Shown here piece after piece: positions 26,092 through 35,495 of a stretch of DNA of 47,806 nt; position 1 is the first letter of the stretch, and each line of letters starts with the position of its first letter. Origin of the DNA: BD1-7 clade bacterium. GTDB taxonomy: Bacteria > Pseudomonadota > Gammaproteobacteria > Pseudomonadales > DT-91. The position numbers and the translations under genes are program-made. Below the pieces are notes generated by a model that made no database searches, had not been told where the DNA came from, and worked only from the letters and a program-made list of their open reading frames with translations. The stretch is taken from assembly GCA_902705835.1 (NCBI GenBank), contig CACSIN010000001.1:86648-134453 (forward strand), read 5' to 3'.

Positions 26092-28818
26092 ATGAAACTC
26101 GCAAACCTATTCAAGATGACCTCCATGGCCTTGGCCGTGAGTCTGGCATCCCAAGCTGCCATTGCCGACGCATTGGTTACCGGTAAGGTGCAAGACACAA
26201 AAACCAAAACCAATATCCAGGGCGCTCGTGTCACCATCAAAGAGCTGAATCTGGAGACGACATCCGGCCTCGGCGGTGTATACAGTTTCCCGAATGTGAA
26301 AACCGGCTCGTACACCATTCATGTTGAATACCTGGGTTACCAAGGCGAAGACCAATCCATCACAGTCGCTGACGAAACCATCAACGCAATCTTTGATCTC
26401 AAGCCATTGGGCGGTCAAACCGAAGAAATGGTTGTTTACGGCCAAGCTGGTACACAAGCCTCTGCAATTAACCGTCAACGTAACGCCGATACAAACATCG
26501 CTGTTTGGGATGCTTCTAACCTCGACAAATACGCCGATCAAAATACCGCCGAAGCACTGCAGCGTCTATCCGGTGTCTCGATTGAGCGTGATCAGGGCGA
26601 AGGCCGTTTCGTGCGTATTCGTGGTCTAAACCCGGATCTGAACTCTGTACGCATTAACGGCATCAACCTGCCATCGGCTGATTCTGATTCACGCGCTGTG
26701 CCGCTGGATATCATTCCAAGCGATCTGCTCGAATCGGTTGAAGTCGTTAAGGTCGTCACCCCGGATATGGACGGCGACTCTGTCGGTGGTGCAATTAATG
26801 TGAAAAGTTTGTCGGCGTTTGATCGCGACGGTCTTTACATCCGCGCCCACGCTGAAGGTAGTTATAACGAATTGCGTGAGAAGGCTAGCCCGAAAGCCGG
26901 CTTTACTATCTCTGACGTGATTGGCGAAGAACAAAACTTCGGTGTGGCGTTTTCATCCAGCTGGTATAACCGCAAATTCGGTTCCGACAATGTTGAAACA
27001 GGCGGAGGCTGGGATACCGAAACTGGCCAACTTGAAGAAGCCGAACAGCGTCACTACGACGTTGAGCGTCGCCGCTGGGGCACCGGTTTAAACCTTGATT
27101 ACCGTCCTACCGAAACTACTGAGCTGCACCTTCGTACACTTTACTCGTACTACAGTGATACCGAACAACGTCATGCCAACGTCTATGAATTCGCCAAAGG
27201 CACCGGCGAGTTTGAAGAGGACGACGGTGAGCTGGAAGAAATCATGCGTGGCATCAAACCCGGCGAAGCAGCTGACGAAACAGCAGTGGCGCGTGAGTTT
27301 AAAGATCGCAAAGAAACCCAAAGAATACTATCTGTTGCGTTGGGCGGTTCCAGCATCGTTGATGCCTGGACCATTGACTACACAGCCGGCTACTCAGAAG
27401 CACGTGAAGATGAAGCTTGGCACATCGACGGCTCTAAATTTGAATCTTCGGATGATTTTGAAAATGTCGGATTTACCCATAGCAAGCAACCCAACATTAG
27501 CGGGCCTGCGGCACTACACAATCCGGCCAACTTTGAACTCGACGAAATAGAACTCGCCAAGTACGAAGCGAAAGACCAACAAACCATCGGTCAAATCGAT
27601 GCGGCCTATGATTTCGATATGGCGGGCTTCGGCAGTCAAATCAAGTTCGGTTCGAAATTGAGCGTACGCCACAAACAAGCTGATGAAGACGTCGCTGAAG
27701 CAGATATCGACGGCGATTACACGCTGGCAGATTTCGTAGGTGCTGAAAAAGACTACAGCCTTGGCAAATTCGGCCCGGGTTTCGATCAAGATAAATTCCG
27801 CAGTTTTGCGATGTCGCAAGCGCGCGAGATTCAAGCGCTAAAAAGCGCCGAATCCGACTACACCATCGACGAAAACATCACCGCAGCTTATACCATGTTC
27901 CGCACCGATATCGATAACTTACGCCTGATTGGCGGTGTTCGTTATGAATATACCGACTACGACATGCGCGGCAACGAAGTGATTGAAAACGACGATATCG
28001 AAGCGGTAAATCCTGCCCAATTTGATACCAACTACGGACACTGGTTGCCAGGCGTTCACGCCTTATACCGTGTGACTGACAATGTACAAATTCGAGGAGC
28101 CTATACCAAGACAATCGCTCGCCCCACTTTCGAACAAATGTCTCCTGCCACCATTCGTGACGGTGACGAAGTTGAAAAGGGTAATCCAAACCTGAAAGCG
28201 TTGGAGTCGAATAACATCGATCTGAGCGTTGATTTCTACCCGGGCGATATTGCTGTTATTTCTGCCGGAGTCTTCTACAAAGATTTGTCTAACTTCATCT
28301 ATGAAAGCTTCGAGGAAGTCGGTGATAATGAGGTAAACACATGGCACAACGGCGACAGCGCTAACCTTTACGGTATCGAGCTGGCTTATTCTCAAGCTTT
28401 CGACTTCGGTTTGATTTTGGGTGCTAACGCGACCTTTATCGATAGTGACGCAACTGTTCGCCAAAATGGCGTCTCACGTAGTGTCCGTCTGCCAGGTCAA
28501 TCCGAGCGTATCGCCAACATCAATATCGGCTATGAAATGCAGTGGATCTCTCTCAACCTGGCTGGTGTATATCAGTCTGGCGCACTGCTAGAGCTGGATC
28601 CTGAAGGCGAATCAGGTAATGACGTTTACGAAGATGAAACCTTCCGTATGGACTTTGTTGCAACCAGCAACGTTTGGGATGGTATCAGCGTGTACTTCAA
28701 AGCAACTAACCTGACCGATGAGCCTTACTACACCTACCAAGGCAGTCAGAAATATAACAACCAGTACGAAAAATACGGCCGTACTTATCAGCTGGGTGTG
28801 CAGTACACCACCTTCTGA
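26092..28818 (+). CDS. TonB-dependent outer-membrane receptor with N-terminal carboxypeptidase-regulatory-like domain
   Basis: A 908-residue receptor. A signal peptide ends near AAIADA (about 27). Residues 28-110 form a carboxypeptidase-D regulatory-like domain (VTGKVQDTKTKTNIQGARVT, YSFPNVKTGSYTIHVEYLGY). A TonB-box-like EEMVVYG follows at about 111-118, then the plug (NTAEALQRLSGVSIERDQGE, VRIRGLNPDLNSVRINGINL) and a 22-strand barrel ending in TTF. It resembles the receptor group often annotated only as TonB-dependent receptor in marine gammaproteobacteria. It is followed by a phytase gene and preceded by a Pho-box-like site, which suggests uptake of phytate breakdown products or another organophosphate. 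The true ligand is unproven. Confidence 0.9.
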   Translation: MKLANLFKMTSMALAVSLASQAAIADALVTGKVQDTKTKTNIQGARVTIKELNLETTSGLGGVYSFPNVKTGSYTIHVEYLGYQGEDQSITVADETINAIFDLKPLGGQTEEMVVYGQAGTQASAINRQRNADTNIAVWDASNLDKYADQNTAEALQRLSGVSIERDQGEGRFVRIRGLNPDLNSVRINGINLPSADSDSRAVPLDIIPSDLLESVEVVKVVTPDMDGDSVGGAINVKSLSAFDRDGLYIRAHAEGSYNELREKASPKAGFTISDVIGEEQNFGVAFSSSWYNRKFGSDNVETGGGWDTETGQLEEAEQRHYDVERRRWGTGLNLDYRPTETTELHLRTLYSYYSDTEQRHANVYEFAKGTGEFEEDDGELEEIMRGIKPGEAADETAVAREFKDRKETQRILSVALGGSSIVDAWTIDYTAGYSEAREDEAWHIDGSKFESSDDFENVGFTHSKQPNISGPAALHNPANFELDEIELAKYEAKDQQTIGQIDAAYDFDMAGFGSQIKFGSKLSVRHKQADEDVAEADIDGDYTLADFVGAEKDYSLGKFGPGFDQDKFRSFAMSQAREIQALKSAESDYTIDENITAAYTMFRTDIDNLRLIGGVRYEYTDYDMRGNEVIENDDIEAVNPAQFDTNYGHWLPGVHALYRVTDNVQIRGAYTKTIARPTFEQMSPATIRDGDEVEKGNPNLKALESNNIDLSVDFYPGDIAVISAGVFYKDLSNFIYESFEEVGDNEVNTWHNGDSANLYGIELAYSQAFDFGLILGANATFIDSDATVRQNGVSRSVRLPGQSERIANINIGYEMQWISLNLAGVYQSGALLELDPEGESGNDVYEDETFRMDFVATSNVWDGISVYFKATNLTDEPYYTYQGSQKYNNQYEKYGRTYQLGVQYTTF

Positions 28819-28842
28819 TACAGTCTGACACCCTCACTACGC

Positions 28843-28874
28843 AACACCGTCAGTTCGTAAGCGCTGGCGGTGTT
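28843..28874 (+). terminator. Hairpin/attenuator between receptor and phytase genes
   Basis: An 11-bp stem (AACACCGTCAG with CTGGCGGTGTT, one G-U) and 10-base loop, followed by a T/G-rich stretch. It sits 27 bases before the phytase ATG. The poor T tract suggests partial termination or mRNA-end protection rather than a full stop. Confidence 0.55.
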
Positions 28875-28900
28875 TGTTTGACGTTAAAAGTGAACACACC

Positions 28901-30820
28901 ATGAAAACATCTCTTTTACATTTCAGCGTGCTCGGCTTAGCTTTGGCAGTAACTGCCTGCAGCCACCAATCCGCTGAAAACACCGCAACACCCGCCGCGA
29001 CCACCGGCATTACCCAACAAACACCGGTTTCGGTCGCAAAAACCAGCGATTTTCTGCCACTGGCAGATGGCACTATTATTGTTAGCTCAGAAACACAGGG
29101 GCTATTTGCCATCAATGGCGCCAACGAAGGCACAGACGACTTGTTAGATGGACAGTACGAAACACTTCGGAATATCGATGGTAAACACTTTGCCGCGCTG
29201 AACGCCAAAACCAACGCATTAGTGGTTTTTCAGCAAACCGAAGATCAGACGAAAGCGTTGACTCAAATCGATAACCTGACCTTCAAACTGGATGGCTTTT
29301 GTTTTTACCAAAGCACCCAAGACAGCAACCTGTATGCCTACCTGCTGGACGGAGACGGCCACGTTGCGCAATATCTATTAGGTGAACAGGGCAATATGCT
29401 GGCAAAACCGGTTGCCGTTAAAACCTTTTTTGTTGGCCCCGACAACAACAGTTGTGCGGCCAATCATCTGACAGGAAAGCTCTATCTCAATGAAGCCACC
29501 GCCGGTTTATGGCAATACCCGGCAGCCCCAGAAGCCAGCCTCGAACGCCAGTTAGTTGCAGCGGTTGAACCCCATGGCAGCCTGCCAGAAGATTTCTCTG
29601 AGCTGGTATGGCTGGATGAAGCCAACAATGTGCTGGCAGGTATCCGCGAAGATAGCACTGAGATTGCCATTCTGGATCTCAAAAATGGCACACACCAAAC
29701 GGTGAATGTCGATAACGCAGACACCGAGCTGACACGCATTAAAGCGTTGAACGGTAAAGTGCAGGCATTCGATGCGAGCACCGACACCATCCTGACATTG
29801 GCGCTGAACACCCAAGCCCTGCAAAACATTCCTGTATCTGCCACTGCTAGCGTCTCTGCTGCTGTGCAAACCGAAGCAGTTGACGCTTTTGGCGATGCCG
29901 CTGATGACCCAGCCATTTGGCACAACAGCGCCGACCCTCAGGCGTCGTTAATACTCGGCACCAACAAAAAACTGGGGTTGATGGTTTATAACCTGGAAGG
30001 AAAAGAAGTACAGCGTGTTGAAAATGGCCACGTGAACAATGTCGACCTGCGATACAACTACAAGCTCAATGGCAAAACCGTTGATATCGCCGCCGCCAGT
30101 AACCGCAGTAACAATGCGGTTAGCCTGTATACCATTGACCCGCAATCTGGCGACGTCGCTGCACTGACCGATATCCCAACCGACTTGGAAGATATCTACG
30201 GCCTGTGCATGCAGGAAACCCATGGCGAATACTCAGTATGGGTCAACGACAAAGACGGCACCTACGCGCAATACATCCTCAAAGACGATGGCGCCGAAGC
30301 CGGCCGCCGCTTTACCTTACCATCACAACCGGAAGGCTGTGTCGCGGATGATAAAGCCAACGTTTTGTATGCTGGTGAAGAAGATGCCGGGGTATGGCGT
30401 ATCGATCTTAACGATGCGGATAGCGAACCGGAAATGATCATGGGTGTTAGCGAGCAACTGGTTGGTGATGTCGAAGGTATTGCAATCGCACACGCACGCA
30501 ACGATGACGAGCAGGATTTGCTGGTGATCTCAAGCCAAGGCGATCACAGCTATGTATTGGCCGAAATGACTCCACCGTATAAGATTGTTGGCAAATTTCA
30601 GGTCTCGTTAAACAGCAAAACCGGTATTGACGGTACTGCTGAAACCGATGGCATTGAAGTCTCAACCCGCAACTACGGTGGCGAGTTTGCCGGCGGCCTC
30701 ATGGTTATTCAGGACGGTTACAACCTGATGCCGGTGAAACCACAAAACTTCAAATATGTGAGCTGGCAAGCCATTGTGGATGCAACATTGCCCACAAAAA
30801 CGGCTGAAAGCGCCAAGTAA
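28901..30820 (+). CDS. Beta-propeller phytase lipoprotein with degenerate N-terminal second domain
   Basis: 639 residues from ATG 28901 (a TTG at 28874 extends the frame but falls in a hairpin). A lipoprotein signal ends LAVTAC (Cys about 18). The C-terminal half is a beta-propeller phytase: DAADDPAIW at 332-340 and NNVDLRY at 379-385 are the two diagnostic motifs, supplying calcium and phosphate-site residues; GEEDAGVWRIDLNDAD is another blade. The N-terminal half has fainter echoes (GLWQYPAAPE, FKLDGFCFYQSTQD) but none of the catalytic motifs, so it looks like a decayed duplicate, as in known dual-domain phytases. The enzyme would remove phosphates from phytate at the cell surface. It follows the TonB receptor gene by 82 bp. 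Confidence 0.92.
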   Translation: MKTSLLHFSVLGLALAVTACSHQSAENTATPAATTGITQQTPVSVAKTSDFLPLADGTIIVSSETQGLFAINGANEGTDDLLDGQYETLRNIDGKHFAALNAKTNALVVFQQTEDQTKALTQIDNLTFKLDGFCFYQSTQDSNLYAYLLDGDGHVAQYLLGEQGNMLAKPVAVKTFFVGPDNNSCAANHLTGKLYLNEATAGLWQYPAAPEASLERQLVAAVEPHGSLPEDFSELVWLDEANNVLAGIREDSTEIAILDLKNGTHQTVNVDNADTELTRIKALNGKVQAFDASTDTILTLALNTQALQNIPVSATASVSAAVQTEAVDAFGDAADDPAIWHNSADPQASLILGTNKKLGLMVYNLEGKEVQRVENGHVNNVDLRYNYKLNGKTVDIAAASNRSNNAVSLYTIDPQSGDVAALTDIPTDLEDIYGLCMQETHGEYSVWVNDKDGTYAQYILKDDGAEAGRRFTLPSQPEGCVADDKANVLYAGEEDAGVWRIDLNDADSEPEMIMGVSEQLVGDVEGIAIAHARNDDEQDLLVISSQGDHSYVLAEMTPPYKIVGKFQVSLNSKTGIDGTAETDGIEVSTRNYGGEFAGGLMVIQDGYNLMPVKPQNFKYVSWQAIVDATLPTKTAESAK

Positions 30821-30831
30821 CCTTCGAAAAC

Positions 30832-30868
30832 ACCCGGTAATCGCCTTCAGGCATTACCGGGTTTCTTC
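30832..30868 (+). terminator. Terminator after the phytase gene
   Basis: Arms ACCCGGTAAT (30832-30841) and ATTACCGGGT (30853-30862), then a pyrimidine-rich TTCTTCTC tail, 12 bp after the phytase stop. It closes the receptor-phytase unit. Confidence 0.85.
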
Positions 30869-31076
30869 TCTGTGAGTGACCGTTCACTCCTGCAAATCAA
30901 CCCCTTTGTTTTCACTTCTTTGCTGTATTTCAACGTACGCGTCCATCCATGGACAAGATTGCGCGCTTTATCAGCCCATCTAGCAATTAGCCGGCCAAAC
31001 TTGGTCAATCTTACAACGGCGGTTTACAATACCTCGGATAAAATTTCTAAAAACCCGAATCCTCTCTGGTAGAACC

Positions 31077-32555
31077 ATGACAGAATCAAAACAACACGTT
31101 GGCTGGAACAGCCGATGGACCTTTATTATGGCCGCGACAGGTTCCGCTGTCGGTCTTGGCAACGTTTGGAAATTTCCTTATGTGGCCGGCGAAAATGGCG
31201 GTGGCGCCTTTGTATTGATCTACCTGCTGTGTATCGCAGTAGTCGGCTTGCCTATCTTAATTGGCGAAATCATGCTTGGCCGTCATGGCGCCAGCAACCC
31301 ATTTAGCGCCATGATCAAATCCGCACGCGAATCCGACGCCTCCAAACTCTGGGCCGGCACCGCCATTCTCGGCATTGTAGCAGGCCTGATTATCATGTCG
31401 TTTTACAGCTTGGTTGCTGGCTGGGTGCTGGATTACACCGTCGCTATGGCCAACGGTCAATTTACCGGCGCCGATGCTGCGGTAGTCGATAACTACTTCA
31501 ACAATGTCTTATTGGCCGATCAAAAATTACAGCTGGCTTGGCACAGCGTATTCACACTGATCACCGTTGCAGTTCTTGCTGGGGGCGTCATCAAAGGGCT
31601 CGGTAACTCCATCAAAATCATGATGCCGTTGCTGTTTGTTCTCTTACTGGTGTCGTTTTTCTATAGCCTGAATCAAGGCGATTTTGCCCGCGGTGTGCAT
31701 TTTATGTTTGATGCAGACTTCAGCAAAATTAACGCAGAAACCGTCCTCATCGCGATGGGGCAAGCCTTCTTCACGCTGAGTTTAGGTATGTCGGCCATGA
31801 TGGCGTATGGCTCTTACATGCCTAAATCCGCATCCATTGCACGCACGGCTATCGTGATTTGTATACTGGATACCGGCATAGCCCTATTGGCAGGCTTGAC
31901 TATCTTCCCGATCGTCTTTGCCCACGGCATCGAGCCATCACAAGGCCCTGGCCTGATGTTTTTGTCGATGCCACTGGCGTTTGGCAACATGCCCGGCGGT
32001 GGAATTTTTGGCACCCTGTTTTTTGTTCTCATCGCTATTGCGGCATGGAGCTCAGCGATTTCGCTGGTTGAGCCGGCCGTGGCTTGGTTATCAGAAAATA
32101 CCCGCTTAAACCGCCCGATCAGTGCCGCGATGGTTGGCTCTATCGTTTGGGCCGGTGGTACTGCCTGCATCTATATTGACGGGATTTTTGATAAGTTTGA
32201 GTTTATTGCCAGCAACATTCTATTGCCGTTGGGTGGCCTACTGATTGCGATCTTCTGTGGTTGGGTCATGAAACGTAAAATTGCCAAACGTGAATTGGGC
32301 GATTTGAGCTTCAACCAGTTTAATCTGTGGTATGCCACAACGCGGGTTTTCACGCCACTGGGTGTGATTGCCGTATTGCTGTTCAGCACCGGAATTGTCA
32401 AATTCGACCACAATGAATCGCTGGATTTGATCGAGTCACCGGCCAATATTGAAGCGCCGGTCACAGAAGCTTCTGTGCCGCCCACGCTAGCAGCACCATC
32501 CGCGGCCACCTCGGCAGAAACAGAACCTGCCAGCCAGCCACAACCCACGCAGTAA
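31077..32555 (+). CDS. Sodium-dependent neurotransmitter:sodium symporter (NSS/SNF) family transporter
   Basis: A 492-residue polytopic protein. The N-terminus has the family signature SAVGLGNVWKFPYVAGENGG (about 21-40), the unwound TM1 that binds Na+ and substrate in LeuT. ENGGGAFVLIYLLC and LPILIGEIMLGRHG complete TM1-TM2. About 11-12 TM segments follow. The C-terminal 45 residues are hydrophilic, Ala/Pro/Thr-rich. Relatives take up amino acids or similar small amines using the sodium gradient, which fits a marine habitat. Promoter region lies in 30870-31076; no operon partner. It converges with the J-domain gene. Confidence 0.92.
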   Translation: MTESKQHVGWNSRWTFIMAATGSAVGLGNVWKFPYVAGENGGGAFVLIYLLCIAVVGLPILIGEIMLGRHGASNPFSAMIKSARESDASKLWAGTAILGIVAGLIIMSFYSLVAGWVLDYTVAMANGQFTGADAAVVDNYFNNVLLADQKLQLAWHSVFTLITVAVLAGGVIKGLGNSIKIMMPLLFVLLLVSFFYSLNQGDFARGVHFMFDADFSKINAETVLIAMGQAFFTLSLGMSAMMAYGSYMPKSASIARTAIVICILDTGIALLAGLTIFPIVFAHGIEPSQGPGLMFLSMPLAFGNMPGGGIFGTLFFVLIAIAAWSSAISLVEPAVAWLSENTRLNRPISAAMVGSIVWAGGTACIYIDGIFDKFEFIASNILLPLGGLLIAIFCGWVMKRKIAKRELGDLSFNQFNLWYATTRVFTPLGVIAVLLFSTGIVKFDHNESLDLIESPANIEAPVTEASVPPTLAAPSAATSAETEPASQPQPTQ

Positions 32556-32590
32556 ACCCGCGCGGTATGTGCTTATTTGCAGCAGGTCGA

Positions 32591-33199
32591 CTAACGTCGC
32601 GCCTGTTGCAAACACTCATAGGCTTGGCGCACACGCATAAACGCCTGCGCATCACCGCCGCGATCGGGGTGGTGGCGAGCTGCCAGCTGCCGATAACGCG
32701 TTCGAATCGTTGCCCAATCGGCATCCTCATCCAGTGACAATACAGCCAACGCATCTGCTTGCTGATCGCGTCCGGTAAACTGCTGCCAAACACCGCGCAA
32801 TAATGCGTCGACATCGGCCTTTGTGGTGCCGTTGAAGTGCTGCCAATCCAGATAATAATCGCGCAAGCGATCGCTCTTGAGCGCTTGCCCGTCTGCCACG
32901 GATGCATCCGCCGATAAACTCTGCAACTCAATATGTAGGGTTTGAATCGCCAGGTAGTAGCCTTCAGACAACAAATTGTGTTGCAGCTGATACAGGGCAT
33001 TCATCAGCAACCAATTCATTTGAAACAGGGCAACCTGCAAGTCAGCATCCAGCGTGGGGAGTGTATGTTGCGCTTTAATCGCAGCCATCAACTCATGAAT
33101 CGCCAGCGGCTTATCCGCTGCCTGCAAGGCTGCCAGCACGGGCATAACCAGCGGGTTTTCACCCACATCAACCGTATTGCGAAAAGACGTTGTCGGCAT
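32591..33199 (-). CDS. DnaJ-related protein with C-terminal J domain
   Basis: A 202-residue protein. The N-terminal 130 residues match the DnaJ-related family (NPLVMPVLAALQAADKPLAI, then LFQMNWLLMNALYQLQHNLL). The J domain is at the C-terminus (about 145-200), with the HPD motif in ARHHPDRGGD (His177-Pro178-Asp179) that stimulates an Hsp70 ATPase. It probably recruits DnaK for a specialised client. The ATG overlaps the stop of the upstream monooxygenase gene by one base (TAATG), so the two are translationally coupled. A C-terminal J domain is the reverse of canonical DnaJ. Confidence 0.85.
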   Translation of the reverse strand: MPTTSFRNTVDVGENPLVMPVLAALQAADKPLAIHELMAAIKAQHTLPTLDADLQVALFQMNWLLMNALYQLQHNLLSEGYYLAIQTLHIELQSLSADASVADGQALKSDRLRDYYLDWQHFNGTTKADVDALLRGVWQQFTGRDQQADALAVLSLDEDADWATIRTRYRQLAARHHPDRGGDAQAFMRVRQAYECLQQARR

Positions 33200-33507
33200 T
33201 AGATAACCACGTCAAACAATTCCAATTTCGGTGGGCCCATATGGATATCTTTACTCGGGCCGCCACCGGCATTGGCATGTGCCTTACGGAATGCCTCAGA
33301 GTGAGTCCAGTCTTCAAACGCTTGGCGGCTTTCCCACACTGAATGCGAGGTAAACAGGGTGATTCCTTCGTCTGTTGCACCTTGCAGCAGGTTAAACGAA
33401 GTAAAACCTGGGACTTCATCCAAAAAAGTTTCGCGGCTTTTCCAGATATTGATAAAATCAGCTTCTTTGCCTTCAGCAATCTGAAAGCGATTCATGGCGA
33501 TAAACAT
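33199..33507 (-). CDS. IsdG/HmoA-like heme-degrading or ABM-family monooxygenase
   Basis: 102 residues from ATG 33507 (GAGGT ribosome site); an in-frame start at 33537 lacks one. The fold is a ferredoxin-like antibiotic biosynthesis monooxygenase domain. The residues that form the IsdG active site are in place: Asn6 (AMNRF), Trp67 (EDWTHS) and His77 (KAHANA). IsdG-type enzymes open heme using electrons and oxygen without a protein cofactor, releasing iron. Non-heme ABM members exist, so heme use is likely but not certain. Coupled by TAATG to the J-domain gene. Divergent from yeaD with only 56 bp between. Confidence 0.82.
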   Translation of the reverse strand: MFIAMNRFQIAEGKEADFINIWKSRETFLDEVPGFTSFNLLQGATDEGITLFTSHSVWESRQAFEDWTHSEAFRKAHANAGGGPSKDIHMGPPKLELFDVVI

Positions 33508-33563
33508 TAGACGGACCTCTTTAATCAGCGCAAACATCGGCGCAAAATACGTGGATAGCCCTC

Positions 33564-34457
33564 ATGATAAAACAAAGCCGCCAGCAGCTCGAACAGCAAT
33601 TCGCTGATATTGCTGCGGTGACGATTGAACAGGCCCCAAATACTGCTGACGATACCCAGCTGCTGCTGCGTATCAATCACCCAACCTGCAGGGCATTAAT
33701 CAGCATTCAAGGCGCTCAGATTCTAAGCTTCGCTCCAACAGATGGTAGCGATTGGCTCTGGCTCAGCAAGCATGCTGATTTTACGCCAGGTGCAGCAATC
33801 CGCGGGGGTATTCCGGTGTGTTTACCCTGGTTTGGTGTGAATCGCCAAAGCCCGGATCTGCCCAAACACGGCGTTGCCCGCAACCAACCGTGGCAACTGG
33901 TCGATCTGACAGAAACACCCGAATGTATTTGCCTGATCTGGCGCCTAGATCATGTCGCAGATCACCTATTTGGCCACGACTTCCGCGCGGAGTTAACGAT
34001 CGATATGGGCAAGCAGCTCTCCCTGTCGCTAACGATAAAACACTTGGGCAGCACAGCCGCGGCGTATAGTTTTGCCCTACACTCGTACCTGCGCGCCAAT
34101 GCTTGTGATGCTGAGGTGTCCGGGCTCGACGGGAATACTTATCTGGATAACACACAAGGGTTAACACCACAGACCCAACACGGTGATATCGTATTCGATG
34201 GAGAAATCGACCGGGTCTATGCAAACACGCGCCAAGCGCAGATACTGCATACCGCATCCCCATGTGTGATCGAGGGAGACGGATGCCCTACCTGCATCGT
34301 CTGGAATCCAGGCAAACAATTAGGCCTAACCATGGCCGACGTACAAACAGGCTGGCAGGATTATGTGTGTGTTGAACGAGGCGCAGCATTTGACGATGAA
34401 GTCACCTTAGCGCCGCAAACAGCACTAACCGCCACCATGACACTAAAACAACTTTAG
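33564..34457 (+). CDS. yeaD: D-hexose-6-phosphate mutarotase (YeaD family)
   Basis: A 297-residue aldose-1-epimerase-fold enzyme of the YeaD type. The family landmarks are GAQILSFAPTDGSDWLWLS, GGIPVCLPWFG (about 80-90), the catalytic histidine in FALHSYLR and the catalytic glutamate in DYVCVERGA. It interconverts alpha and beta anomers of glucose-6-phosphate, keeping glycolytic sugar phosphates in balance in the cytoplasm. It is followed by ndpA after 11 bp, so the two form an operon. The start has a modest ribosome site. Confidence 0.92.
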   Translation: MIKQSRQQLEQQFADIAAVTIEQAPNTADDTQLLLRINHPTCRALISIQGAQILSFAPTDGSDWLWLSKHADFTPGAAIRGGIPVCLPWFGVNRQSPDLPKHGVARNQPWQLVDLTETPECICLIWRLDHVADHLFGHDFRAELTIDMGKQLSLSLTIKHLGSTAAAYSFALHSYLRANACDAEVSGLDGNTYLDNTQGLTPQTQHGDIVFDGEIDRVYANTRQAQILHTASPCVIEGDGCPTCIVWNPGKQLGLTMADVQTGWQDYVCVERGAAFDDEVTLAPQTALTATMTLKQL

Positions 34458-34468
34458 GCAGGAACCCC

Positions 34469-35476
34469 ATGGCACTGGAAAAAATCATTCTGTTAAAACT
34501 GCAGCGCAGCGAATTTGCCGGCCCTGTCAATAAACAGCAACGTTCGGAATTGAATGCCGCAGACGGCCCAATATATTCACTGTTTGAAACCGCCAAACAC
34601 CAGCTGAACAAAAGCGCCAGCAAGCGGTTTGGCTTTTTTGACGACAACGCCGAACACAAACAACTTATTGGCCTGCTCACCAACTGGCAGAGTGAAACAC
34701 TCGACCTCCCAGCAATGGCAAACAAAGCCGCCGAGCAACTGCAAATACAACTGGAGCTGGCAGAAACGCCATTTACAGCAACCTTATTATTCGCTCAAGA
34801 AAGCCTGCTTGGGCAGAATTATTTCTACCTATTATGGTTACCAACCAGCGAAATTATTCAGGTTGGCGGCGAGCTCGAACCTTATGTTTCCGAATCTATC
34901 GAGCCGACCAAATTACAATTTGCATTACGCTTGCATATCGATGAATGGCAGAGTAGTGGCTCACCCAAATACCTAACTCAGCTACTCAACCGCGGCAGCA
35001 AAGACTTGGCAGAAGCGTTTGAGCGTTTCAGTAGTTTTACTGAAGGCTTGGATCTGAAACAACAAACCGCCGAGTTTATCGACATTATCGAAAGCTATAG
35101 CGCAGACATGCCTGAAGAAGACAGCAAACAATTCAAAACCCAGGTGCTCGATTACTGTGTCGATCAAGACAAAGTCGGCAATCCGGTTAAAGTCGACGAG
35201 CTGTCTGAAGCGATTGATCAAGAAGCGCCACAGAAGTTTGCCGAGTTTGTCGTTAAACATCAGGAGCAGCCCGAGAAAGAAATCTATACCGACCGCAGCT
35301 CATTGAAAAAATACATGCGTTTTTCCGGCCGTGATAACAGCCTCAGCATCAGCTTCAATGCTGAGCGATTCGGCTCAGACATCACTTACGAGCCCGCATC
35401 CGGCACACTGTCGATTAGCCAACTTCCCAAGAGTTTACGCACCCAACTCAGCGGCTACGCCGATAAAAAAGCCTAA
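34469..35476 (+). CDS. ndpA: Nucleoid-associated protein NdpA/YejK
   Basis: A 335-residue cytoplasmic protein, the normal family length. Family hallmarks: the N-terminal MALEKIILLKL, the central QESLLGQNYFYLLWLPTSEI, and the C-terminal RDNSLSISFNAERFGSDITY. NdpA/YejK binds nucleoid DNA and interacts with topoisomerase activity in E. coli. An AGGA ribosome site precedes it, 11 bp after yeaD, so it is co-transcribed with yeaD, an unusual pairing without an obvious functional link. It converges with an MFS gene 19 bp away. Confidence 0.93.
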   Translation: MALEKIILLKLQRSEFAGPVNKQQRSELNAADGPIYSLFETAKHQLNKSASKRFGFFDDNAEHKQLIGLLTNWQSETLDLPAMANKAAEQLQIQLELAETPFTATLLFAQESLLGQNYFYLLWLPTSEIIQVGGELEPYVSESIEPTKLQFALRLHIDEWQSSGSPKYLTQLLNRGSKDLAEAFERFSSFTEGLDLKQQTAEFIDIIESYSADMPEEDSKQFKTQVLDYCVDQDKVGNPVKVDELSEAIDQEAPQKFAEFVVKHQEQPEKEIYTDRSSLKKYMRFSGRDNSLSISFNAERFGSDITYEPASGTLSISQLPKSLRTQLSGYADKKA

Positions 35477-35495
35477 CCGCCTCGATGTAACTTGC

